Part shown: positions 54,686-63,319 of the stretch, in pieces
Position numbering within the stretch: position 1 is the stretch's first letter
How the letters are laid out: each line of letters starts with the position of its first letter
Assembly: GCF_030163795.1 (NCBI RefSeq)
Contig: NZ_JASJOF010000001.1
Location: forward strand, 310,001 to 374,000
From: Roseicyclus marinus
GTDB taxonomy: Bacteria > Pseudomonadota > Alphaproteobacteria > Rhodobacterales > Rhodobacteraceae
Direction of reading: 5' to 3'
Length of the DNA: 64,000 nucleotides
Made by a program: the position numbers and the translations under genes
The notes under the pieces: model-generated
What the model was told of the DNA's origin: nothing
Database searches by the model: none
What the model saw: the letters and a program-made list of their open reading frames with translations, nothing else

Positions 54686-57193
54686 TCAGCTTGCCGCGGT
54701 CTCCCGTCGCGCCTCCAGCGCCTTGTCCGTCTCCGCCGCCACACGGCAGGCCCGCGCCCGCGCCTCGTCCACTCCGGCCGCATCCCCCGCCAGCGCGGCG
54801 CGGTCGATCTGGTCCATCGCCGCGCCAAGTGCGCTGGCCCCGCAGGCTTTCGCAAGGCCCGAGGCCCGGTGCGCGATCTCCGCGACAGCGCTCAGATCGC
54901 CCGCCGCCCGCGCCGCCGCGATGGCGCCCAGCGCCACCTCGGTGTCCTTCCGCAGCGTCTCGAACAACTCACGCGCGAAACACGGTGCTTCGCTCAGCCA
55001 ATCCACCGCCGCCGCGTCGATCACGCAAACCCCGCCCGGCACCATTTCCGGCGCTCCCGCTGCCGCGCGCAGATGTCGGGCCAAGGCGCGCGGATCAAGC
55101 GGTTTGGTCAGACAGGCCGCCATCACGCCGTCCGCGACCAACGCCTCTGCCGCGGCGTTGCGATCCGCGGTCACACCGACGATCACGGCACCCGCCTCAT
55201 GCCCCGCCCCGGACCGGATCCGCCGCGCGGCCTCTGCCCCGTCCAGCCCGGGCAGCCGCAGATCCAGCAAGATCAGGTCGAAATCCCGGCTCTGCGCCTC
55301 GGCCACCGCCATCACGCCATCCGCCACCGCCACCACCTCCGCGCCCAGTGCCTCCAGCCGATGGGCGGTGACCCTGCGGATGATCTCCTGATCCTCGGCC
55401 AGCAGCACGCGCAGCCCCGCCAAGTCCGTGCCGTCACCCAGTGGCGCGGGCTCGGCGCAGCGGGGCAGGGGGATTTCGGCTGTAAAGGTCGACCCAAAGC
55501 CGGGGCGGCTCGTCACGCCGACGCGCCCGCCCATCGCCTCGGCCAGACCCCGGCAGATCGCAAGTCCCAACCCCGTGCCGCCCGGATCAAGCGCGCGGGT
55601 CGCCTCCAGCATCCCGAAATCCTGGAACAATTTTCCTTGGTCCTCGGGCGCGATCCCCACGCCCGTATCCGTCACCGACAAGATGACCTCGATCCTTTCC
55701 TCGCCCGCCGGACGCGCCCGCAGCGCCAGAACGATCTTGCCGTCGCGGGTGAATTTCGCGGCATTGCTGCCGAAATTCAGCAAGATCCGGCGCAGCGCCC
55801 CCGGATCGGCCAGAACCGGCCCGGTCTCGTTCAGGATCTCGACCGTGATCTCGTTGCTGTTGCGCCGGGCCAGCGGCTCCAGCATCCGGGCGGTTTCCCG
55901 CACAAGGGCGGCCGGATCGACGCGAACGGGCTGCAATCGCGCCTCACCCGTGCCGATCCGGGCCACGTCCAACAGATCTTCCAGAAGATCCAGCATGTCG
56001 TGGGCGTCGCGGCGGGCCCGTTCGATCAACTCTGCCCGCTCCGGTGCGGGCATGTCCCGCTCCAGCAGGTCCAGCGCGCCAAGCTGCGCGATCAAAGGCG
56101 TGCGCAATTCATGCCCGACGATCCCGATCAGCTTGGTCCTGCGGGCTTGCTCCGCGCGCAGGGCCTCGTTCAGCTTCGCTGTCTCGGCGGCTTTTGTCAT
56201 GGCACGGTCGCGCGCCCGACGCGCCATCATCGTGCGGGTCCGGATCGTATCGCCCGTGACCAGCAACAGGATCGTTGCCAGAACCGACAGGGCGGGCCAG
56301 ATCGTGCCAAGCCCCAGCGCCAAGACCGATCGATGCGGGGCCGAGACGGCAAGGCCCCAATGTGGCGCGGCCTCCAGCCTGTGGATGGCATGAACCCGGC
56401 GCAGTCCGACCGTTTCGTCATTTGCTCCGACCCACACCGCCGTCTCTGCCTCCGGCACAGCCTCGGCCAGCATCGCGGGCACCGGGGCCAATTGGTGGCG
56501 GTCGATATCCGCGGACCGCGCAATGACGCGCCGCGAGCCGTCGAAGATGATGGCCACATGATCGGGCGGCAAGGCATCCACCTGCAACAGGCCCGACAGA
56601 TGCGCCATGTCGAAAGACAGGTAAAGCACCCGGTCCGTCGCAACACCGTCACCGGCGGGAACGCCCGTGGCCAGCGTCACGATCAGCGCGCCGGTGAGAA
56701 GGCTCGTGAACGCGTCCGAAACTGTCGGCTGACCGCTCTCCAGCGCCGCCTGCTCGGTAGCCACCAGCTCGGGATGGGCGGATGCCGGTTCGGTCACGGG
56801 CAAGGCTTCCCGCGATCCCGACCGCATCAGCGGCTCAAAGGATTGCCCGGCCGGTGCCAGCATGAACCAGACCCCGAACAACTCACCCACCCGCTCCGCC
56901 TCCGCACGCAAGGTGGGCAGGTCATCGCCCCCGACCAGCGCCTCGGATTGCGCGATGGTCATCAGCGCGGCCTTGTAGGCCCCAAGCTGGGTGTCGACCC
57001 GACCCGCCTCTGATTGCGCGAGCGCCTGAAGATAGGCGATCTCGCGCCTCTGCTCGGCACGACCGGCAAGATAGAGCGACACCGCCGCCGCAAACAGCGC
57101 GACCCCGAACAGGATGGCCAGCTTGCAGCATGACCTGCACCTCCAGCCCTGTTTTTCCTCCGCTCCGGCCACGCTCCCGCGATCCCCTGTCAA
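54686..57193 (-). CDS. Membrane hybrid histidine kinase with receiver and HPt domains
   Basis: Up to 835 residues. TM1 (about 25-43), a periplasmic sensor of about 245 residues (dCache/CHASE-like), and TM2 (about 291-313) precede a HisKA domain with His361 in IVGHELRTPLIAQ, an ATPase domain (Asn473/477, TDTGVGI, GGTGLGL), a receiver with Asp644 in LLDLRLPGLDG, and an HPt domain with His775 in IAHRASGLAKACG. This full TorS/ArcB-type relay needs an external receiver, which the divergent LuxR-type regulator could provide. The first codon is TTG at 57193; a GTG seven codons on is possible, so the start is uncertain. Confidence 0.92.
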   Translation of the reverse strand: MTGDRGSVAGAEEKQGWRCRSCCKLAILFGVALFAAAVSLYLAGRAEQRREIAYLQALAQSEAGRVDTQLGAYKAALMTIAQSEALVGGDDLPTLRAEAERVGELFGVWFMLAPAGQSFEPLMRSGSREALPVTEPASAHPELVATEQAALESGQPTVSDAFTSLLTGALIVTLATGVPAGDGVATDRVLYLSFDMAHLSGLLQVDALPPDHVAIIFDGSRRVIARSADIDRHQLAPVPAMLAEAVPEAETAVWVGANDETVGLRRVHAIHRLEAAPHWGLAVSAPHRSVLALGLGTIWPALSVLATILLLVTGDTIRTRTMMARRARDRAMTKAAETAKLNEALRAEQARRTKLIGIVGHELRTPLIAQLGALDLLERDMPAPERAELIERARRDAHDMLDLLEDLLDVARIGTGEARLQPVRVDPAALVRETARMLEPLARRNSNEITVEILNETGPVLADPGALRRILLNFGSNAAKFTRDGKIVLALRARPAGEERIEVILSVTDTGVGIAPEDQGKLFQDFGMLEATRALDPGGTGLGLAICRGLAEAMGGRVGVTSRPGFGSTFTAEIPLPRCAEPAPLGDGTDLAGLRVLLAEDQEIIRRVTAHRLEALGAEVVAVADGVMAVAEAQSRDFDLILLDLRLPGLDGAEAARRIRSGAGHEAGAVIVGVTADRNAAAEALVADGVMAACLTKPLDPRALARHLRAAAGAPEMVPGGVCVIDAAAVDWLSEAPCFARELFETLRKDTEVALGAIAAARAAGDLSAVAEIAHRASGLAKACGASALGAAMDQIDRAALAGDAAGVDEARARACRVAAETDKALEARRETAAS

Positions 57194-57762
57194 AACCCAT
57201 ACTGTCGGGTTGGAAAATCGTCACGGGTACAGTGTTCGGCCGAATGGCCCATCTTGCGTCTGCCGCCCCGCTCCGCTTCGGGGCTGTGTTGGTCCCTTGC
57301 CTCGGCCATCTAGGTCCGCGAGGCCGGTTGTCGGGGAAGATGACTGGCGCGCGTCTCCCTACCTTCTGATTGTATCGAAGGAGAAAATGCACAAAAACCG
57401 GTCGAAAGTCATCCTGACTTCCACCCCAATGCCGATTTTGTATAGCAATGGGCAATTATTTGCCAACCAACGGCACATATGCCACCAGAGTGTGTTGCGC
57501 CAAACTTTATATGACGATAGCGTTGCGGAGCGAATAGTCACCAACTCCCTTGGCTCTTTTGAGGCATGGGGACTTGTGCGAGGCAGGCTATGCCGCCCTG
57601 CGGTAGCGGGGCTCGGCAAGGCGCAGGATCTTTCGGGGTGGCCCCGGTCTTGCGCCTAGGCTATGGCCCGCAATCTGGGGGAGCAAGACCCAGACATACA
57701 GGTTGTTGCGTTTGTTTTGACCGGCTCGCGTGTTTTTCAGAGCAGCAAGTTGGAGCGAAACG
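57194..57762. other. 570-bp divergent control region, AT-richer than the surroundings
   Basis: There is no convincing gene between the hybrid kinase and the LuxR-type regulator. The part from about 57360 to 57560 is clearly less GC-rich than the window. A 90-codon frame (57387-57659) with AAGGAG only three bases before its ATG is open but resembles nothing known. Three GGCA/TGCC palindromes lie within it. Confidence 0.6.
57451..57594. promoter_or_regulatory. Three GGCA-N-TGCC palindromes, operator candidates
   Basis: GGCAATTATTTGCC (57451-57464), GGCACATATGCC (57472-57483) and GGCAGGCTATGCC (57582-57594) share GGCA/TGCC half-sites with 4-6 bases between. The centres of the first two are 20 bp apart, two helical turns. 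LuxR/NarL-type HTH dimers bind such dyads, so autoregulation by the adjoining regulator is possible. Confidence 0.45.
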
Positions 57763-58368
57763 ATGAAAGTCCTGATTGCTGATGATCACGCGCTTTTGGC
57801 GCAAGCTATTTCCGACAGTCTGCGGCGGACCACGGATTTCGATGTGTCCATCACCTTTACGCTTCAGGGAACCCTCGACGAACTGAGCGTGACCGCCCAC
57901 GATGTCATCTTGCTCGACCTGCGGATGCCCGGAATGCACGGCCTCGCCAGCATCACCGAGGTGATCGCCAAGGCGGGCGAGGGCAGCGTCGTCCTCTTTG
58001 CGGGGCAGGTCGATCGGCAATTCCTCGACGATGCCATCACGCTCGGCGTAAAGGGCTATATCCCCAAGACACTTCCGCTCAAATCGCTCGAGATCGCGTT
58101 GCGGCTGATCGCGACCGGCCAGACCTTCATCCCGCATACGGATAGCGCCGTCTCTAGCCCCTCCGACGAAAAGCGTCCGCCGCTGTCGGACCGCGAAATC
58201 CACGTGCTGCGGCTGGCCGCCGATGGCGAGACCAACAAGGAAATCGCCCGCGAAATCGCCAATACCGAAACGCAAGTCAAAATGATTATGCGCAACATCT
58301 GCATGAAGCTTGCGGCCCGCAACCGCGCCCATGCCTGCATCATCGCGCGCGAACGCATGCTGATCTGA
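57763..58368 (+). CDS. LuxR/NarL-family response regulator with atypical receiver
   Basis: 201 residues. Receiver at 1-120: acidic pocket Asp7/Asp8 (LIADDHALL), phospho-acceptor Asp52 (LLDLRMPG), Lys102 (GYIPK). The conserved Thr/Ser of the fourth strand is Ala80 (VVLFAGQ), which should alter phosphorylation-driven switching. The LuxR HTH is at about 138-198 (LSDREIHVLRLAADGETNKE, then TQVKMIMRNICMKL). GGAG lies seven bases before the ATG. It is divergent from the HPt-bearing hybrid kinase across the AT-richer control region and is its most likely output. Confidence 0.9.
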   Translation: MKVLIADDHALLAQAISDSLRRTTDFDVSITFTLQGTLDELSVTAHDVILLDLRMPGMHGLASITEVIAKAGEGSVVLFAGQVDRQFLDDAITLGVKGYIPKTLPLKSLEIALRLIATGQTFIPHTDSAVSSPSDEKRPPLSDREIHVLRLAADGETNKEIAREIANTETQVKMIMRNICMKLAARNRAHACIIARERMLI

Positions 58369-58388
58369 GGCCGCGCCGCCCCGGCCGT

Positions 58389-58787
58389 TCAGCTGCGCTT
58401 CTGGCGCAGCCTCGGCCGTGGGTGGCGTTCGGCTTGCGTCAGCCAATGCCGCACGAACCCGCGCAACCGCGCGTCCGGTCCGTCCTCCGCCCCGGTCTCA
58501 TCAGCGATCCCGGTCTCCGGCTCCGCCGCGGCCAGCACCCATGGCTCCGGCCATATCGCCTGCAATTTCGCGGCAATCACATCGACGATGCGCAACCGCA
58601 TCGTGGCCCCGATACCACGGGTGTGAAACAGGCTGTAATAGGCGTCCTCGGGGTTCTCCAAGAGCCGCGTCAGCGAATATTCCCTGAAGAAATCCGAATT
58701 CAGAACGCTCGGCCGGATGCCCGCAACCCGGGCCTCCTCGCCCAGCAACGCCGAAAGCGGCAGGTCCATCTGGTCAGCGGTGCAAGG
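58389..58787 (-). CDS. Hypothetical protein in the signalling block
   Basis: 132 residues from a GTG start with AAAGGA eight bases upstream; an in-frame ATG lies six codons on. The middle (SDFFREYSLTRLLENPEDAY and IGATMRLRIVDVIAAKLQAI) looks helical and folded; the end is Arg-rich. No family is recognised. It is convergent with the LuxR-type regulator (20-base gap) and lies downstream of the pseudo-receiver gene on the same strand, so the two may form an operon. Confidence 0.6.
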   Translation of the reverse strand, partial: PCTADQMDLPLSALLGEEARVAGIRPSVLNSDFFREYSLTRLLENPEDAYYSLFHTRGIGATMRLRIVDVIAAKLQAIWPEPWVLAAAEPETGIADETGAEDGPDARLRGFVRHWLTQAERHPRPRLRQKRS

Positions 58788-58894
58788 CACGGCGCGCGTC
58801 CTTTCATGTAGCGGCACCGCGCCTGGATCGGGGCGGTGCGGGTGGCCTGCGCCTAGGCCGGGCTTCGTCGCGTCCCGCAAGGGGGGCGGCTGTC

Positions 58895-59530
58895 TCAATG
58901 CGGTAGATAAACGGGCTGGATCGGATCATTGGAGGGCACGCCGGTCTGTGCGGCCCGTCGCTCCGACAGCTCTGCAAGACGCGCCATCATCACGCGGTGA
59001 TTGGTCAGCGCCGCACCCAGCGACAGCGCCAGTTGCGGCCGCGTCACCGGCAGGCGGATGCTTGCATCCGCGATCATCGCCCGCTCGCACGACAGGTCCA
59101 GCCGCGCGAAGGTCACCGACCCCATGACGATGGGCAGATCTGGCGCATCCATCCGGAATTGCGCCAAGGCCGTGATCGCCGCATCCAGATCGACGAAATA
59201 ATCGATCCCGATCACCACGATCGCGTCTTCGGAAAACTGCGCCGCGCGATCCTTGGCATCCGGCAGGCCGCTGCACAATTCCACGCCATGCGTGTGCTGA
59301 TCCAGCCATGTCGCATGTTCGAGGATCTGGCACATCGGATCGGCCACCAGCATGATCCGCCGCTTGCACACCTCCGAGCCGAGGATATGGGCCGCTGCGC
59401 TCTGCGCCACGCCTGTGGCCGGACCCGAAGCATGACGTTCCAGCGCGCTGTCCTCGGCCTCGGCGGTTTTCCCCGCACGATCGCCTGAAAGCGCACTCAC
59501 CCAACCCTTAAGGCCGTACCAAAGTGCCAT
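58895..59530 (-). CDS. Pseudo-receiver-domain protein
   Basis: 211 residues. Residues about 56-180 follow the alternating strand/helix order of a receiver: RRIMLVADPM, AIVVIGIDYFVDLD, LPIVMGS and ASIRLPVTRPQLALSLG. The only Asp near the phospho site is Asp110, the strand 1 acidic pair is reduced, and the conserved KP after strand 5 is LP. It is therefore unlikely to be phosphorylated normally. The N-terminus (MALWYGLKGWVSAL) may be an amphipathic anchor. AGGAAGA precedes the ATG. It may modulate the neighbouring kinases; assignment is by pattern only. Confidence 0.6.
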   Translation of the reverse strand: MALWYGLKGWVSALSGDRAGKTAEAEDSALERHASGPATGVAQSAAAHILGSEVCKRRIMLVADPMCQILEHATWLDQHTHGVELCSGLPDAKDRAAQFSEDAIVVIGIDYFVDLDAAITALAQFRMDAPDLPIVMGSVTFARLDLSCERAMIADASIRLPVTRPQLALSLGAALTNHRVMMARLAELSERRAAQTGVPSNDPIQPVYLPH

Positions 59531-59654
59531 GTTCGTTCTTCCTGCTGCTCGGTCGTAACCATGCCGGAACAAGAAGTTTTCCGCGACACATCGGAAGATC
59601 GAACGCCAACCTTCGCGCCCGCCCGCAGACCGCGCCCGCTGCCCTGTCGGGTCG

Positions 59655-61952
59655 CTATTCGGCGGCGATGCGCTCCGCGTGTTGCAACATCTCCCAGACC
59701 CGCGCGGGCGTGAACGGCATGTCGACCTGCCGCAGGCCCAGCGGCCAAAGCGCATCCTGAACCGCATTGGCGACGGCAGCCAGCGCGCCAACGGTCCCCG
59801 CCTCGCCGCACCCCTTCATGCCCAGCGGGTTCGCGGTCGACGGCACGGCCTCGGTGTAGAAGGCGATGAAGGGCGTGTCATCGGCGCGCGGCATCCCGTA
59901 ATCCATGAAGGTCGCCGTCAGCAACTGGCCCTCGGCGTCGAACACGACATGCTCGGTCAGCGCCTGCCCGATCCCCTGTACCACGCCACCATGAACCTGC
60001 CCCTCGGCCAGCCTCGGGTTCATCAGGTTGCCGAAATCATCGACCACCGTGTAGCGGTCGATCCGCACCACCCCGGTGTCGCGGTCGATTTCCAGTTCCG
60101 TGATATGGCAGCCGTTGGGATAGGACCGCCCCGGCAGGGTCTGCGTCTCGGTCACCTGCACCAAGTCACCGCGCCCGGCAGCCCGTGCGCGCCCCGCCGC
60201 CTCGATCAGCGTCACCACCACGTTCGATCCCGGCGCGCGGAACACGCCTTCCTCCGCGTCAAAGGCGATATCGGCCCGGTCCATGTCCTCGGCCAGAAAG
60301 GCCGTCAGCCCCGTGATCAGCGTTTCGGCCGTGGCGCGCATCGCCATGCCCTGCACCGTCACCGACCGCGACCCGCCCGTGCCGCCGCCATGGGCGATCA
60401 GGTCGCTGTCGCCCTGCACGATCTCGATGCTGTCCAGTGGCAGGCCCGTCTGGTCATGCAGTAGCTGCGCATAGACCGTCTCATGCCCCTGTCCGTTCGA
60501 CTGCGTGCCGACATAGACCTTTGCGCCGGTCTGCGTGATCTCGATGGTCGCGGTTTCCGACGGATCGCCCAGAATGCTCTCGATGTAATAACACAGGCCC
60601 AGGCCACGCAGCTTGCCCTCTGCCTCCGATGCTGCCCGCCGCTCGGCGAACCCTGCCAGATCGGCGCAAGCCTCCGCGCGCGCCAGAACCCGGTGGAAAT
60701 CGCCCACGTCATAGAGCTCGCCCGTCGCGCTGCGATAGGGGAATTGCGCGCGGGCGATGAAATTCCGCCGCCGCAACTCCAGCGGGTCCACCCCCAATTC
60801 GCGCGCCGCGAAATCCATCGCGCGTTCCAGCGCATAGATCGCCTCGGGCCGCCCGGCGCCGCGATAGGCGTCGATCTGGGTCGTGCTCGTGTAGATGCCG
60901 CGATTGCGGAAATGATAGGTCTGCACGTCATAGGTGCCGGTCAGAACCTTGGAATAGAGCGAGGATTGGATGTTCATCCCGAAATTCGATGGATAGGCCC
61001 CCATGTTCGACAGGCTGTCGGTGCGGAACGCCACCAGCCGCAACTCGGCATCGAAGCCCAGCGTGGTCGTCACGATCAGGTCGCGCCCGCCGTTGTCCGA
61101 CAGCATGGATTCCGTGCGCTCGCCCATCCAGCGCACGGGGTGGCCCAACATCCGCGCGGCTTGCGCCACCAGCAGGTTCTCGGGGTAATTCATCCCCTTC
61201 ATCCCGAACCCGCCGCCCACGTCCGGGTTGGTCACGCGGACCCGATCCTCGGGCCAGCCCAGCCATTTGGCCAATTCGCCCTTGGTGCCCCAAACCCCCT
61301 GACCGTTGACCGCCAGATGGATGCGCTCGCCCTCGGGCTCCGCGTAGCAGCCGCGCGGCTCCATGCTGTTCACGATCACCCGGTTGTCGTGGCTCGTATG
61401 GGTCACGACATGGGCCGCACCCGCCAAGGCCGCTTCCGTCGCCGCCGCATCGCCCATGGCGAAATCATAGGCCACGTTGTCGGGCGCCACCTCGTGCAGC
61501 ACCTCGCCCCCCGGCGCGATGTCGAGCTTGGCAGGCCGGTCATCCAGTTCCAGCACGATCAGTTCGGCGGCATCCTTGGCTTCTGCCAGCGTTTCGGCCA
61601 CGACAAATGCCACGGGTTCCCCCACGAACCGCACCCGTCCCTCGGCCAGAATGGGGCGGGCGGGCAGGGGCGGGCGCGATCCGTCGCCGTTCTTGACGGG
61701 GGAATATTTCATCGCGTTCTTCAGCCCGGCCTCGGCCAGATCCGCCGCTGTCAGGATCAGGTGAACGCCCGGCGCTTCCCGCGCCTCGGACACGTCCAGC
61801 GCGGTGATGACGCCATGCGCCGCCGTGCTGCGAAAGACAAAGGCATGCAGCGCATGCGCGGGCGCGATATCGTCCACATAGCGGCCCTTGCCGGTCAGAA
61901 ACCGCGTGTCTTCCAACCGGGTCACCGGCTGGCTGGTCCCGAACTTGCTCAT
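59655..61952 (-). CDS. Molybdopterin-binding subunit of a xanthine dehydrogenase/CO dehydrogenase family enzyme
   Basis: 765 residues. VGGGFGMKGM binds the cofactor; the form II loop is AYRGAGRPEA; THTSHDNRVIVNSMEPR is the conserved segment before it; catalytic Glu lies in GCGEAGTVGA. Like the gene at 36.9-39 kb it is a complete large subunit without adjoining FAD or iron-sulfur subunit genes, and the two differ widely. AAGGG is nine bases before the ATG. It follows the ornithine decarboxylase gene by 62 bases and may be co-transcribed with it. Substrate unknown. Confidence 0.92.
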   Translation of the reverse strand: MSKFGTSQPVTRLEDTRFLTGKGRYVDDIAPAHALHAFVFRSTAAHGVITALDVSEAREAPGVHLILTAADLAEAGLKNAMKYSPVKNGDGSRPPLPARPILAEGRVRFVGEPVAFVVAETLAEAKDAAELIVLELDDRPAKLDIAPGGEVLHEVAPDNVAYDFAMGDAAATEAALAGAAHVVTHTSHDNRVIVNSMEPRGCYAEPEGERIHLAVNGQGVWGTKGELAKWLGWPEDRVRVTNPDVGGGFGMKGMNYPENLLVAQAARMLGHPVRWMGERTESMLSDNGGRDLIVTTTLGFDAELRLVAFRTDSLSNMGAYPSNFGMNIQSSLYSKVLTGTYDVQTYHFRNRGIYTSTTQIDAYRGAGRPEAIYALERAMDFAARELGVDPLELRRRNFIARAQFPYRSATGELYDVGDFHRVLARAEACADLAGFAERRAASEAEGKLRGLGLCYYIESILGDPSETATIEITQTGAKVYVGTQSNGQGHETVYAQLLHDQTGLPLDSIEIVQGDSDLIAHGGGTGGSRSVTVQGMAMRATAETLITGLTAFLAEDMDRADIAFDAEEGVFRAPGSNVVVTLIEAAGRARAAGRGDLVQVTETQTLPGRSYPNGCHITELEIDRDTGVVRIDRYTVVDDFGNLMNPRLAEGQVHGGVVQGIGQALTEHVVFDAEGQLLTATFMDYGMPRADDTPFIAFYTEAVPSTANPLGMKGCGEAGTVGALAAVANAVQDALWPLGLRQVDMPFTPARVWEMLQHAERIAAE

Positions 61953-62014
61953 CGCTTGCGCCCTTTCTTGTGCCCCTGCCGGGACAGGCGCGTACGCATG
62001 TCCCCGCCGGGACA

Positions 62015-63190
62015 CTAGGCGCGTGGGCGGTGGTGTCCAGTGCCGGCCGGCTCCTCCAATGTCCGAACGGTGGCCAGCCGCAGGCCGCCATAGCCGTTGA
62101 ACCGTGTGACCGTCGCCGTGGAATAGGCCCCCATCCCGTCGATCAGCAGGTAATCGCCCTCCTCCATGTCGCAGGGTAGGGGCACCTTGCCCGGCAACCG
62201 GTCAAGGCTGTCACAGGTCGGCCCCCAGACCAGCCTGTCGCGCGGCGCGCCGGCCCTTGCCCGTCCGTCCGGGGCCATCACCCGGATGCGGTCGGTCATG
62301 CCCATCAAGGGCTGTTCCGCGAGGGCGCCGTAGATCCCGTCGTTCAGATAGACCTCGCCCATACCGCGCAGCGATTTCACCCGCAGCGCAAGGCTGACCG
62401 CCTCGGCCACCATCGCCCGCCCCGGCTCGCAGACCAGCGCGGGCGCGTCCGTGCCGAAAGCCTCTCGCGCCGCCGCCCCGATCCGCGCGAAGATCGCGTC
62501 AAGCGGGGCACCCTCGCCCCGCATCCGCCGCGACGGGAACCCACCACCCACGTTCAGCCGCGCCAGCCGCACCCCGGCCGCCCGCGCGATCTCGCCCGCC
62601 GCGTGGATATAACTCGCCCAAGCCTCGGGGTCGGTGCATTGCGTGCCGGGATGAAACGTCAGGGCAGGGCGGAACCCCGCCCGCGCCACCTCGGCCAATA
62701 GCGCCACGGCCTCCTCGGGCGTCGCGCCGAATTTCTCGCCGAAATCATAGGCCGCGCCCGTGACCGCCAGCTTGAACCTGACCGCGATCTCCGCACCGCG
62801 GGGCAGGGCCTCGGCCAGCTTGCGCCACTCGCCCGGATGATCGACGCTCCACGACGCGACACCCGCGGCCACCCCCGCGGCGATCTCGTCCCGCGACCGT
62901 ACCGGGTTGTGGTAGTGCAGCGCCGCCTCGGGGCTCAAGGACCGCACCAGCGCGATCTCGGCAGGCGAGGCCACGTCGAACCCCGCCACCCCCGCCGCCA
63001 TCAGGTTGAGCAACACCGCCTCCGCCGGATTGGCCTTGACCGCATAGGTCACCATCCCCGGGAACCCGCGCAGGAACCGCCGCGCGCTGTCTTGCAACAC
63101 CTCGGGCGACAGGAACAGCACCGGCTCGTCGGGCGCCTCCGCCACAAGGTAATCCCGCGGGCTCCGGTGCAGCGGCCGTGTCTCGCTCAT
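62015..63190 (-). CDS. Type III PLP-dependent decarboxylase, probably ornithine decarboxylase
   Basis: 391 residues of the alanine-racemase fold. The PLP lysine is Lys52 (TYAVKANP), GGGFPS (about 215) and EPGRAMVAE (about 255) bind the phosphate, and the second active site residue is Cys326 in WGPTCDSLD, the ornithine/lysine decarboxylase signature. It makes putrescine (or cadaverine). AAAGGA lies seven bases before the ATG. Divergent from an Lrp/AsnC-type gene that may control it. Confidence 0.9.
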   Translation of the reverse strand: MSETRPLHRSPRDYLVAEAPDEPVLFLSPEVLQDSARRFLRGFPGMVTYAVKANPAEAVLLNLMAAGVAGFDVASPAEIALVRSLSPEAALHYHNPVRSRDEIAAGVAAGVASWSVDHPGEWRKLAEALPRGAEIAVRFKLAVTGAAYDFGEKFGATPEEAVALLAEVARAGFRPALTFHPGTQCTDPEAWASYIHAAGEIARAAGVRLARLNVGGGFPSRRMRGEGAPLDAIFARIGAAAREAFGTDAPALVCEPGRAMVAEAVSLALRVKSLRGMGEVYLNDGIYGALAEQPLMGMTDRIRVMAPDGRARAGAPRDRLVWGPTCDSLDRLPGKVPLPCDMEEGDYLLIDGMGAYSTATVTRFNGYGGLRLATVRTLEEPAGTGHHRPRA

Positions 63191-63319
63191 GCGCCTGTCC
63201 TTTGTCTTGTCGCTCCTCCCCCTCAGCCTGCCGCCAATTCCGGGCGATTTCTCTGGTCACTCTGCACGAAATGCCCGATCATCTTGTCATATCGACGAAA
63301 CCAATGGCGGAATGCCCCT

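Noticed and set aside
52030-57013. Long + strand frames opposite both hybrid kinases
   Set aside because: Low-complexity Arg/Pro/His translations without domains; all kinase motifs are on the - strand.
57387-57659. A 90-codon frame with AAGGAG near its ATG in the kinase/regulator gap
   Set aside because: The Shine-Dalgarno is only three bases from the ATG and the translation resembles nothing; more likely part of the control region.
51790-59530. The signalling block as an integrative island at tRNA-Ser
   Set aside because: No integrase, no repeat of the tRNA 3' end and no mobility gene were seen in the window.
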